A stretch of 64,000 nucleotides of DNA from Gammaproteobacteria bacterium (GTDB taxonomy: Bacteria > Pseudomonadota > Gammaproteobacteria > Ga0077536), in the NCBI GenBank assembly GCA_021773835.1, contig JAJFJQ010000031.1, forward strand, positions 1 to 64,000, written 5' to 3'. The translations under genes were made by a program, and so were the position numbers. Shown here one piece after another: positions 53,311 through 62,044 of this stretch (within the stretch, counting starts at the first letter, position 1; each line of letters opens with the position of its first letter). The notes under the pieces are model-generated. The model was not told the origin of the DNA and did not search any database. It saw only the letters and a program-made list of their open reading frames with translations.

Positions 53311-54342
53311 GTGTCTAACGATTGTAGTCGCGGCGTAAAATTTGGTCTTTGGTACGACTTCCGTAATCCGCAGCAGTGGCGGCGACCTTACGACACGCTG
53401 TACTCGGAAATACTCGAGCAGATCGTCTGGGCTGAAGACCGTGGATTCGAGTATGTGTGGCTGTCGGAACACCATTTTTCGGACGATGGATATTCGCCTT
53501 CGATGTTTCCGATTGCCGCGGCGATTGGTGCGCGGACTAAAAAGATCCGGATTGGGACTTCGCTCGTGCTGTTGCCATTACACCATCCCGTTCGTATCGC
53601 CGAAGATGGTGCCACAGTCGACGTCATTTCCGGCGGTCGCTTTGAACTTGGTGCCGGTATCGGTTATCGAGTAGAAGAGTTCGCAGCATTCGATATCCCG
53701 GTGAGTGAGCGCGGCGGCCGCACGAGCGAAAGCCTCGAGATCATTCGCCGCTTGTGGGAAGGGGAGACCCTGAGCTTTAAGGGCCGTTACTACAACATCG
53801 AAGGGGCAAGGGTTACGCCCGAGCCGATCCAGAAACCAAGACCACCACTTTGGGCCGGCGGCTTTACAGCCCCCGGTATTAAGCGTGCCGCCCGGCTTGC
53901 AGACGGTTACGCGGGTATCGCACCGAATAGCACACAACCAAGCTATGAGCTATTCATGTCCGAATGGCAGCGCCTAGGCAAAGCGGTCGAGGAAAAGCGT
54001 ACTGCGGGCGGTTTGTTTTGGTTAATCCCCTCCCGCGATCCCGACAAGACTTGGACCGAGGCTGCGGAGCATGTGATCCATCAAGTCAATGCGTATCGCG
54101 AATGGACGGAGAAGGCCGGGGAGACGATGTTTCCGAAACTCGAGAGCCATGCCGATCTACGCGAGACCGGTATGCTGCAGGTGGTCGAGGTCGACGAATG
54201 CATCGAGATCATCCGTGATTACGTTAACGAAATGGGCTTGACGCATTACTATTCCTGGACCTTACCACCAGGATTGCCAGCCAGTTGGGCGCAGCCATAT
54301 CTTGAGCTATTTGCCGAGCAGGTGATCCCGGCATTTCGGTGA
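53311..54342 (+). CDS. LLM-class flavin-dependent oxidoreductase 3
   Basis: 343 residues of the luciferase superfamily. Key parts are EYVWLSEHHFSDDGYSPSMF (about 49-68), GARTKKIRIGTSLVLLPLHH, DVISGGRFELGAGIGYR and RPPLWAGGFTAPGIKRAARLADG. The GTG at 53311 is the start, supported by GGGGAGGA five bases upstream; the overlapping ATG at 53309 is out of frame. Last enzyme of the ligase-HCCA-cupin-LLM set. Confidence 0.9.
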   Translation: MSNDCSRGVKFGLWYDFRNPQQWRRPYDTLYSEILEQIVWAEDRGFEYVWLSEHHFSDDGYSPSMFPIAAAIGARTKKIRIGTSLVLLPLHHPVRIAEDGATVDVISGGRFELGAGIGYRVEEFAAFDIPVSERGGRTSESLEIIRRLWEGETLSFKGRYYNIEGARVTPEPIQKPRPPLWAGGFTAPGIKRAARLADGYAGIAPNSTQPSYELFMSEWQRLGKAVEEKRTAGGLFWLIPSRDPDKTWTEAAEHVIHQVNAYREWTEKAGETMFPKLESHADLRETGMLQVVEVDECIEIIRDYVNEMGLTHYYSWTLPPGLPASWAQPYLELFAEQVIPAFR

Positions 54343-54491
54343 CTTGATTCGAATATCTAATCCGGCGTCGTAGCGATACCTTCTATTGAATTAATAGTGG
54401 CGGCGGTTATCCTATGCTGCTTGCAACTACCCGATGTCAACGTAGCCAATCGAATTCGTTGGCGAAATAATATCCCATAAGGAGAGGCCCA

Positions 54492-54782
54492 ATGAGTGCA
54501 TATGTATTAGTCGAGTTGAGCGTTACAGATCGAGAAAAGATGATGCCGTATATCGAAGCAGTAGATGCAACGGTCACGAACCACGGCGGTAAGTACTTGG
54601 TGCGTTCTCCGGACGCCGAAGTGGTTGAAGGCAATATCGGACAACATCCGATGAAGGTGCTGTTGGAATTTCCAAATATGGCTAAAGTGAAAGAATGGTA
54701 CGCATCACCTGAGTATCAAGCGATCATTCCGGCCCGAACGGACAACTCAACCGGAAACATGTTGTTTGTTGAGGGCGAGTAG
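54492..54782 (+). CDS. DUF1330-family small protein
   Basis: 96 residues with the dimeric ferredoxin-like DUF1330 layout: AYVLVELSVTDREKMMPYIEA, then HGGKYLVRSPDAEVVEG and ILEFPNMAKVKEW-type centre, ending AIIPARTDNSTGNMLFVEG. The family resembles ABM-type proteins and may bind or oxidise small metabolites. A clear GGAGAGG lies 8 bp before the ATG. Co-directional with the LLM 3 gene, 149 bp downstream. Confidence 0.85.
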   Translation: MSAYVLVELSVTDREKMMPYIEAVDATVTNHGGKYLVRSPDAEVVEGNIGQHPMKVLLEFPNMAKVKEWYASPEYQAIIPARTDNSTGNMLFVEGE

Positions 54783-54888
54783 GCGATGGTTCGCATTATA
54801 GACCGCCGCGGCCCGCGGTTCGTGCACTAGCCAAGTAGGTATAGCAACTTGTACTAGCAGTAATTTCTTAACATGGAGATGGCAAGTC

Positions 54889-56310
54889 ATGGAACAGACG
54901 CTTCGCGTGGTCGGTTTAATTGGTGCAATTCAATTTTTCGCGACCGCCACCGCAATAGAAATTGACACCGGAACAACGGGTAGCGGTGACGCGTTCTCTA
55001 ATCTGCAACCATCGGTTGTGGTCAATTATTCAGTTTCGCGAACGGGCCTATTCCCATCGACCGGCGGGAGCGGCAGTACGCCCGAGTACCCGCTGGGGTT
55101 CGTGCGTTCGACCGCAGCGAACTTTCCGCTAGGCGGTACTGCTGCGGACGGACGTTCGCTTTTGATTTCAGACAACACCGCGCTCTATTCTCTGTTTGGA
55201 ACGAATTTCGGCGGCGATGGACGAGTCCGATTCGAACTGCCGGATCTGCGCGGTGCAGCGCCAAGGCATGTGGGCGGTAGTACCCGAAGCCTAGGGCGTA
55301 TCGATGGCGAGTCGATGACAACGCTGGATGTTTCACAGATGCCGAGTCATGAGCATGGCATTCCGGGAATCGCTAAATCGACGAGTTCCGTCGGCGGCAC
55401 CGCGACGTTTTCTAATTTACAACCGTCGCAAGGTCTCAACTATCTCATTAATACAACTGGCAATTTCGTGGGTCCTTCAAGCGGTAGTGCCCCGGGACCG
55501 TTCCTTGGTCAGATTGCTCTATTTGGCGGGAACTTTGCACCCAGTGGTTGGGCATTTGCCAACGGCCAGGACCTGAATATTAGTGACCTCCCCAACTTGT
55601 TTTCGGTACTTGGTACTACCTATGGTGGCGATGGGCGTACGACGTTCGGGTTACCGGATCTCCGCGATCGGATCGTCGTTGGTGCGAATTCAACAGATTG
55701 GCGTGTCGGGACCATCATGGGTGAGGCCGACGTGTTGCTAACGGAGCCACAGTTGCCGGATCACCTACACACCTTAACCGCGCCATTTGATGCAACCGCA
55801 ACCGAGGCTGCCGGCGGTAGCGCCTTGATTTCAAACATCCAACCATCGATTGCATTGAATTACATCATCGCAACCTCCGGCATTTTCCCGACCCCGGAGA
55901 CGATGACCGGTGAAACAACGCTCGGTGAAATTAGTCTGTTTGCGGGCACTTATGCGCCAAGGGGATGGATGTTCGCCGACGGCAGCCTGTTAGATATCAG
56001 CGACCACAGTGCGTTATTTGCGTTACTCGGTATCAACTTTGGCGGTGATGGGCGCACCCAGTTTCGCCTGCCTGATTTGCGAGGTCGTGCCGCAATTGGA
56101 GCGGGACTTGGTGCGGATGGCGTGTTCTATGACATTGGTGACCTAGTTGGTACGTCGAATATTTTGTTAGACGAAGCCAACCTACCGCCGCATTTCCATA
56201 CGGCACCGGTGCCGATACCGGCGTCTCTACCGTTACTGGGTGCTGCGCTCGGGTTGCTTGCAACAATCAGGCGTCGTCCGACTCGAACGCACAGGTCATT
56301 ATCCCGCTAA
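54889..56310 (+). CDS. Triple tail-collar-module VPLPA-CTERM surface protein
   Basis: 473 residues with an N-terminal signal-like hydrophobic stretch (VVGLIGAIQFFATATA). Three repeats follow, each about 115-140 residues, beginning SNLQPS or SNIQPS (37, 175, 325). Each contains GWxFANG- or FADG-type strands, FGGDGRxxFxLPDLR (LPDLR at 117, 255, 394) and ends in a His-x-His metal-type site (HEH 154-156, HLH 302-304, HFH 435-437). These are phage-tail-collar/microcystin-dependent-protein modules. A C-terminal sorting tail starts VPIPASLPLLGAA at 441 and ends in basic residues. It is a predicted XrtD substrate, probably a displayed adhesin or carbohydrate-binding protein. ATG at 54889 has GGAG upstream. 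Confidence 0.85.
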   Translation: MEQTLRVVGLIGAIQFFATATAIEIDTGTTGSGDAFSNLQPSVVVNYSVSRTGLFPSTGGSGSTPEYPLGFVRSTAANFPLGGTAADGRSLLISDNTALYSLFGTNFGGDGRVRFELPDLRGAAPRHVGGSTRSLGRIDGESMTTLDVSQMPSHEHGIPGIAKSTSSVGGTATFSNLQPSQGLNYLINTTGNFVGPSSGSAPGPFLGQIALFGGNFAPSGWAFANGQDLNISDLPNLFSVLGTTYGGDGRTTFGLPDLRDRIVVGANSTDWRVGTIMGEADVLLTEPQLPDHLHTLTAPFDATATEAAGGSALISNIQPSIALNYIIATSGIFPTPETMTGETTLGEISLFAGTYAPRGWMFADGSLLDISDHSALFALLGINFGGDGRTQFRLPDLRGRAAIGAGLGADGVFYDIGDLVGTSNILLDEANLPPHFHTAPVPIPASLPLLGAALGLLATIRRRPTRTHRSLSR

Positions 56311-56423
56311 AGTAGAGTTCGAGCTTAGGCTGCCGACATGCCGGCGCCAACTTAGGCCCTTTCTAGTCAAATATTCACGACCGACCGACCTTTCTTAGGA
56401 TTGCGGGCCTATACTGCCGCACA

Positions 56424-57281
56424 ATGAAAATACCCAAAGGCCTTGTGCCGCTGATCGAAGAGGGCGTTGTCGACGAAGTGATCCGGTCGTTGCGCAGCGG
56501 CAAAGAGGCGTCGATATATGTCGTGCGCTGTCGGTCGGAGATGCGCTGCGCAAAAATTTATAAGGATCTGGCGCAGCGCAGTTTTCAACAACGGGCGCAA
56601 TACCAAGAAGGTCGTCGTGTTCGCAGTAGCCGGCAAGCACGAGCAATGGGACAGCGAACGCGCTTTGGACGTAAGGCCCAGGAAACGGCCTGGAAAACGG
56701 CCGAGGTGGACGCACTCAACCACCTAAGCGCGGTTGGCGTGCGTGTCCCTATCCCGTATGGTTTTTTTAGCGGGGTCTTGCTAATGGAGCTTATCACCGA
56801 CGCGGATGGTTCGGTCGCGCCAGATCTCGGTGAAATTGAACATTCGCCGGAGGAGGCCCGCGTATTTCATCGATTTCTGATCGGTCAGATCGTACGTATG
56901 CTTTGCGCGGGCATGGTTCACGGTGATCTGTCCGAATATAACGTTTTAGTTGGTGCCGACGGTCCGGTCATCATCGATCTCCCACAAGTCGTAAGCGCAA
57001 CGGGTAACAACAATGCCCGTGAAATGTTGCTCCGCGATGTTAATAACATCACCGTAACGCTGGGCAAATCGGCACAAGAACTTCTGACCACCCGTTTTGC
57101 GCCGGAGATGTGGTCGCTGTACGAGCGCGGCGAGTTACATCCGGACATTGAATTGACCGGCGTGTTTGACGACGACGAAGGTGGTGCCGATCTCGAAGCT
57201 ACATTGATATCAATCGAGGATGCGCGCGAAGAGGCGCTTCGGCGTCAGGAAGGTCGCGACAATGCCGAGAGGGGCGAATAA
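56424..57281 (+). CDS. RIO-family atypical serine kinase/ATPase
   Basis: 285 residues. Lys44 (CAKIYKD) is the nucleotide-binding lysine, the catalytic loop is H166-G-D168-LSEYN173 and the metal-binding Asp185 lies in IIDLPQ. The conserved opening GKEASIYVVR is a RIO P-loop equivalent. RIO proteins are familiar from archaea and eukaryotes in small-subunit maturation, and bacterial members are known. The C-terminal about 40 residues are charged and probably flexible. No related gene is adjacent. Confidence 0.92.
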   Translation: MKIPKGLVPLIEEGVVDEVIRSLRSGKEASIYVVRCRSEMRCAKIYKDLAQRSFQQRAQYQEGRRVRSSRQARAMGQRTRFGRKAQETAWKTAEVDALNHLSAVGVRVPIPYGFFSGVLLMELITDADGSVAPDLGEIEHSPEEARVFHRFLIGQIVRMLCAGMVHGDLSEYNVLVGADGPVIIDLPQVVSATGNNNAREMLLRDVNNITVTLGKSAQELLTTRFAPEMWSLYERGELHPDIELTGVFDDDEGGADLEATLISIEDAREEALRRQEGRDNAERGE

Positions 57282-57317
57282 GGCAGTTTAATTTACGGCA
57301 GCAATCATATGCGCGTA

Positions 57318-58787
57318 TTACCCGGCTAGGTCGTACGATTCGAGCTTTGGCGCGGCCATTTCATCAAAGAACCGTGCGCGCGACCATGGCCAGCTTGCCG
57401 GCACACCGTTCTTATCCAGATACCAGCTTCTACAGCCGGTTGCCCAGATTGATTTCTTAGCGGCTTCGCTGCGCAGGCGCTCGAACCTTAGTGTGGCATC
57501 CGAACTGGCACTTATTTCTCGGCAATCGCCCGCGCGTATCTTCTCCATTAGCTGCAAGATGTAGTTAACCTGATGCTCTGCGATTTGGATCAAGGAAAAA
57601 TTACCGACTGGCCCATTCGGACCGTTCAACATAAAGAAGTTCGGCATCTCTGGGACTGATATCGACATATAGGCAACCGGGCTGTCCGCCCAAACGTCGT
57701 CTAAATTTACGCCACCGCGCCCGAGCACGGTGGTTGGTCGAATGAAGCTGTCTACGCGGAATCCGGTGGCCACCACGAGCACGTCGAGGTCCCTAAGCTC
57801 ACCGTTGTTCAAACGCACGCCTTCTGGCTCGATCCGTTCAATCCCCTCCGTTAGGACATGTGCGTTCGGGTGTTGGATCGCAGCGTAGAAGTCGCCGGAA
57901 AATATTAATCGTTTACAGCCTGCACGATAATCGGGGCGTAGTTTTTCGCGCAAGAGCGGGTCGTGCACGTTATCTTCGAGGTTAGCGAGACAGGCGTCTT
58001 CGATGTCCTTCATACCGGACGAGTCGGCGTCTATGACCGCATTTGAGAAGATCTCGAAATCATCGTTGACCTGTTGCCGCACGGCTTCGAGTTTTGCGCG
58101 GTCGGCGCGAAAGGCGGCCCGATCCTTTTCGGTATATTCGATATCTTCGATCGGCATGATCCATTGTGCCGTGCGCTGGAACAGATCGTAGCGACCGACT
58201 TTGTCGGCGATCGCGGAGGTGATTTGAATCGCGGTTGACCCGGTACCAACGACACCGACTCGCTTGCCTGCCAGTTCAACGCCGTGGTCCCAACGCGCAC
58301 TGTGGAACCACTTTCCTTCGAACGAATCCAGACCGGGAATGTCGGCAACATTCGGGTGGTGCAACACGCCGGTCGCGGCGATGAGAAAATCAGCAACGTC
58401 TTCACGTCCCGTGGAGGTCTTGATGTGCCAGCGGCTATCGACGAATTCGCAATGGGGAACCTCTTCGTTGAAGCGGATATATTTCAATACATCATACTTC
58501 TGCGCAGTACGTTCAAAATAAGCATGGATTTCAGGACCGGGCGCGTAGGTATTGCTCCACTCGGGATTCGGCTCAAATGAGTAGGTGTACATGTGCGCGG
58601 GCACATCGCATGCAATTCCGGGGTAGGTGTTATCGCGCCAGGTTCCGCCCACTCGGTCGGATTTTTCGTAGATTACGAAATTTTCGTAACCGGATTCGCG
58701 TAATCTGATCGCCGTTAAGATGCCGGCCATGCCGGCGCCGATGATCACTATTCTTAGGCCGTCGCCGCTTGCGTTAGGAGTTGTCAT
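57318..58787 (-). CDS. FAD-dependent Baeyer-Villiger-type monooxygenase
   Basis: 489 residues. FAD site GAGMAG (17-22), then GGTWRDNTYPGIACDVPAHMY, the BVMO fingerprint F156-E-G-K-W-F-H162-S-A-R-W166, and a second dinucleotide site VGVVGTGSTAIQ for NADPH. Oxidises ketones to esters or lactones in its family, or N/S-compounds. The substrate is unknown. Convergent with the RIO gene. The next gene on the same strand is a cysteine hydrolase 157 bp away. Confidence 0.92.
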   Translation of the reverse strand: MTTPNASGDGLRIVIIGAGMAGILTAIRLRESGYENFVIYEKSDRVGGTWRDNTYPGIACDVPAHMYTYSFEPNPEWSNTYAPGPEIHAYFERTAQKYDVLKYIRFNEEVPHCEFVDSRWHIKTSTGREDVADFLIAATGVLHHPNVADIPGLDSFEGKWFHSARWDHGVELAGKRVGVVGTGSTAIQITSAIADKVGRYDLFQRTAQWIMPIEDIEYTEKDRAAFRADRAKLEAVRQQVNDDFEIFSNAVIDADSSGMKDIEDACLANLEDNVHDPLLREKLRPDYRAGCKRLIFSGDFYAAIQHPNAHVLTEGIERIEPEGVRLNNGELRDLDVLVVATGFRVDSFIRPTTVLGRGGVNLDDVWADSPVAYMSISVPEMPNFFMLNGPNGPVGNFSLIQIAEHQVNYILQLMEKIRAGDCREISASSDATLRFERLRSEAAKKSIWATGCRSWYLDKNGVPASWPWSRARFFDEMAAPKLESYDLAG

Positions 58788-58944
58788 AGTTGAGTAGGTC
58801 CCGATTGCTGGATTGCCCTTGATGGCGATGTCGTATTAATTTTGATCACGATTCGCGCGAAGTTATCGGCTAAGTGGATGATCAGTGGCCGTCCAGTTTA
58901 TCAAAAATGCTTAACGAAGCTTACGCTAGTGATATTGTGATAGT

Positions 58945-59607
58945 TTAAGCCGCCGAGCGTCGTCCGTTCCGGCTCGCGTCGCCAAGCTCGATAAATTCGC
59001 TGGTACTCATAACGTGAGCAGTCGATACCGCGAGGATCCCAAGTGTTACGCGATGGACTTCTGTTGCGGCAAGCGCGCCAAATCCCGCGTCTGGATAGTC
59101 AAAGGTGCCCGTTGCATCAGAGATGAAGGCGACTCGGTAGCCATTGAACATCGCGTCACGTGCGGTTGCGTGGCAGCAGTTCTCAGTCGTCACGCCGGTG
59201 ATGGCGACAGTGTCGATATTGGCGGCGCGCAAAATCATGTCAAGGTCCGTGCCGAAAAATGCACTGTAGCGGTGTTTCTTTACAATCGTCTCGTCTTCTT
59301 CAGGTTTGAGATCTGCCACGATATCGACGCCTGGTCGACCATCGACGAGGCAGGCCCCAGTAGCGATCGGAGGCCAGACTTCAGCAAACATTCCCCGGTC
59401 GCTGCCATCGGCACGATGCGCATGTACCGTATAGATCACCTTCATGCCGCTGTGTCGCGCGTGCGCTAACAAGCGCTTAACACTAGGGTAGATGTCACGG
59501 CCCATTGGCGTTTCGAGCGCCGCACCGGGTAGGAGGAAGTCGTTTTGCATATCAACCACAATGAGTGCGGTGCGGTTTGCCTGGATCTTGTCTATGGTCA
59601 TACCCAT
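58945..59607 (-). CDS. Isochorismatase-fold cysteine hydrolase 2 (RutB/nicotinamidase-like)
   Basis: 220 residues. Triad candidates Asp19 (VVDMQNDF), Lys111 (IVKKHRYSAFFGT) and Cys144 (GVTTENCCHATARDA). Canonical GVxT-x2-C arrangement, so closer to RutB, ureidoacrylate and nicotinamidase-type amidases than the hydrolase at 34727. Specific substrate unknown. Probably same transcript as the monooxygenase downstream. Confidence 0.88.
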   Translation of the reverse strand: MGMTIDKIQANRTALIVVDMQNDFLLPGAALETPMGRDIYPSVKRLLAHARHSGMKVIYTVHAHRADGSDRGMFAEVWPPIATGACLVDGRPGVDIVADLKPEEDETIVKKHRYSAFFGTDLDMILRAANIDTVAITGVTTENCCHATARDAMFNGYRVAFISDATGTFDYPDAGFGALAATEVHRVTLGILAVSTAHVMSTSEFIELGDASRNGRRSAA

Positions 59608-59780
59608 CGTGTGTCTCCATTTATACGATGATCGTAATTCTGGGCTGAAAACTTACCGTTGACCAGTGACTTATCAATCGATTCTGCTGGTGGTTTGACA
59701 CTTGCGGCTAGCCATCGGGATCAGCATATGCTTAAGTTGAGTCCCGCCGAAAGTTTGGCCAACAGTAGTGGCGTACACCG

Positions 59781-62009
59781 ATGGAACAATCAACCAAAAT
59801 AACAACCCGTCCCGCCATTTGCTGCGCCTGTTCGCAGCAATGTGGCTTGCTAGTGCATCTCAACGGCGAGGTCATCACCCGGATCACTGGCGACAAATCG
59901 CATCCATCGAGCGGTGGGTTTATTTGCCCGAAGGGCGCGCACGCACATGAGCTCCACTATGCTGCGGACCGGGTACACGTCCCGCTGAAACGAAAAGGGC
60001 GGCGTGGTGGCGGTGAGTGGGAGGAAATAAGTTGGGAGCAGGCACTTGACGAAATTGCCGACAAGATCACGCAATTGGTTGAATCGGATGGGGCTGAAAC
60101 TATCGCGCACAGTATTGGAACCTTACACGGTGCTGATTGGGGTATCGGCGAACGTTTCATGAATCTTTTCGGCAGTCCGAACACAGTTGGGCAAGATAAG
60201 ATCTGCTACGGCCCAACTGCGATCGGCGAGACTTTGACCTACGGATTCGGCCCCTCATCGTTTACCTACCCCGTACCTGGCAAGACTCGCTGCATCGTCA
60301 TTTGGGGCATGCGTCCGAGCGCATCATCACCGTTGCTGTGGCGTCAGATGTTACGCGCGCGTGCCGCCGGCGCGAAACTCATCGTTATCGACCCTGAATT
60401 TACGAAAGAAGCGCGCAAGGCAGACCACTGGCTGCAGCTCAATGTCGGCACGGATGTCGCTTTAGCCCTTGGCTTTATGCACACCATCATCAATGAAACG
60501 CTCTACGACGTAGCTGTTGCCCGCGAGAGCGTCGGCTTTGATGCACTCGCAGAAAGAGTTCAGTCTTATCCACTGGAGCGGGTTAGTGAGATCTGTGGCT
60601 TGCCCGGTTCTAAAATCGCCGATCTCGCCCGCCTTATTGCCACCACGGGGCCGACCATCTTCTCGGCCGGGAATGGGTTATGCCAAAGCGGTAACATGGC
60701 TGTACAAAACGGCCGCACAATCGCCTGCCTGGTCGCGTTGACTGGCAATCTTAATCGCGAAGGTGGACATACGCTTGGCGGGCCACCGCGTGACATGATC
60801 AATAACGGCACGGCGATGGCAGTCGATGCGCTGAGCCCGGCGCAACGGGCGAAGCGGCTTGGTGCCGCCGATTATCCGTTTATAGGCGCTGGGTACGATG
60901 CGGTTGACGCGGCGATGAGCCGTCGCTGGTATGGGCAGAAGCACTTATTGAGTTGGATCGCGACAGCACATGAGCCCACTATGTGGCAGGCGATCGAAAC
61001 CGGTGAACCGTATCCGATCAAGGCGCTCATACTGCAATACCATAATCCGGTCGGGGCGAGCGCCAACGTCAATCGGGTTGCCGACGCACTTAAGAACGAG
61101 CGCCTAGAGCTGCTGGTTGCGCATGATTTATTCATCAACGCGAGTTCCCGTCTAGCCGACTATGTCTTGCCCGCCGCACATTGGTTGGAGCGACCGTTCT
61201 TTTCCTATGGTTACGGTTATATGGCGTTTGTTGGCGATTATCTGGAAACGCAACACGCACCCTTGCAACCGGAATTCGAGCACCGTAGCGATTACGATCT
61301 ATGGCGTGATTTAGGGCAACGCCTCGGTCAAAGCGATCAGTGGCCTGAGACGGCTACACAGTTCTGGCAATCATTGATCGAGCCCGCGGACCTCGATTTC
61401 TCAGAACTGACGAAGCATACCGGGCCAGTATTCGGAACCGAGGTGCAACACCCAGAGCGTAAGGTAGAGGCCTCCCAGGTTGCGTACGGGACGCCTTCCG
61501 GGCAGATCGAATTCTCCTCGTCACTGCTCGATGATTGGGGCCTCGATCCGTTACCGTATTTCGCACAACCAGCAATTTTCGAACACGCCGCCGATTTTCC
61601 GTTGGTACTGACAACGGGTGGTCGCATGCTTCACGGTTTTCATCAGAACGCACAACAAATGCCCTGGTTCCGGCAAAAGTATCCGGACCCGGAGGTTCGA
61701 CTCCATCCGGAAACTGCGGCCACTTACGGTATTGACGACGGCGCTTGGATCCAGATCGAGACGCCGGTGGGTAGCGTGCGCCAGCTCGTACGACTAACGA
61801 CAGCGTTGGCACCAGGCACCGTACAAGCCGATCGTTGGTGGTATCCGGAGCATGAACACGAGTTGGAGGATCCGTATCGGGTGGCGGCGACGAACATTAA
61901 TTGTTGTACGACCGACGCGCCGGGTGACTGCGATCCGGTAATTGGCGGTTGGTTATTGCGCGGTGTGCCTTGTCGCGTTACCCCAATAGTTTCTGAGGGT
62001 ATCGATTAA
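59781..62009 (+). CDS. Molybdopterin-dependent oxidoreductase (DMSO-reductase family)
   Basis: 742 residues. The N-terminal [4Fe-4S] site is C14-x2-C17-x3-C21-x27-C49 in ICCACSQQCG...FICPKG. The molybdopterin-guanine-dinucleotide domains contain TIAHSIGTLHGADWG, NGLCQSGNMAVQNGR and a C-terminal MopB domain with DCDPVIGGWLLRGVPCRV. No twin-arginine signal is present, so it is probably cytosolic, like assimilatory nitrate reductases and formate dehydrogenase-like enzymes. No Sec codon is seen. Divergent from the cysteine hydrolase (173-bp gap). Confidence 0.9.
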   Translation: MEQSTKITTRPAICCACSQQCGLLVHLNGEVITRITGDKSHPSSGGFICPKGAHAHELHYAADRVHVPLKRKGRRGGGEWEEISWEQALDEIADKITQLVESDGAETIAHSIGTLHGADWGIGERFMNLFGSPNTVGQDKICYGPTAIGETLTYGFGPSSFTYPVPGKTRCIVIWGMRPSASSPLLWRQMLRARAAGAKLIVIDPEFTKEARKADHWLQLNVGTDVALALGFMHTIINETLYDVAVARESVGFDALAERVQSYPLERVSEICGLPGSKIADLARLIATTGPTIFSAGNGLCQSGNMAVQNGRTIACLVALTGNLNREGGHTLGGPPRDMINNGTAMAVDALSPAQRAKRLGAADYPFIGAGYDAVDAAMSRRWYGQKHLLSWIATAHEPTMWQAIETGEPYPIKALILQYHNPVGASANVNRVADALKNERLELLVAHDLFINASSRLADYVLPAAHWLERPFFSYGYGYMAFVGDYLETQHAPLQPEFEHRSDYDLWRDLGQRLGQSDQWPETATQFWQSLIEPADLDFSELTKHTGPVFGTEVQHPERKVEASQVAYGTPSGQIEFSSSLLDDWGLDPLPYFAQPAIFEHAADFPLVLTTGGRMLHGFHQNAQQMPWFRQKYPDPEVRLHPETAATYGIDDGAWIQIETPVGSVRQLVRLTTALAPGTVQADRWWYPEHEHELEDPYRVAATNINCCTTDAPGDCDPVIGGWLLRGVPCRVTPIVSEGID

Positions 62010-62044
62010 GACAAACGAATTCGAGACTGAATTGCGCCGCTGGT

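Noticed and set aside
54889-56310. Remnant of a prophage tail gene
   Set aside because: No other phage genes are nearby; the protein has a signal-like start, three collar modules and an exosortase tail, so it is a host surface protein.
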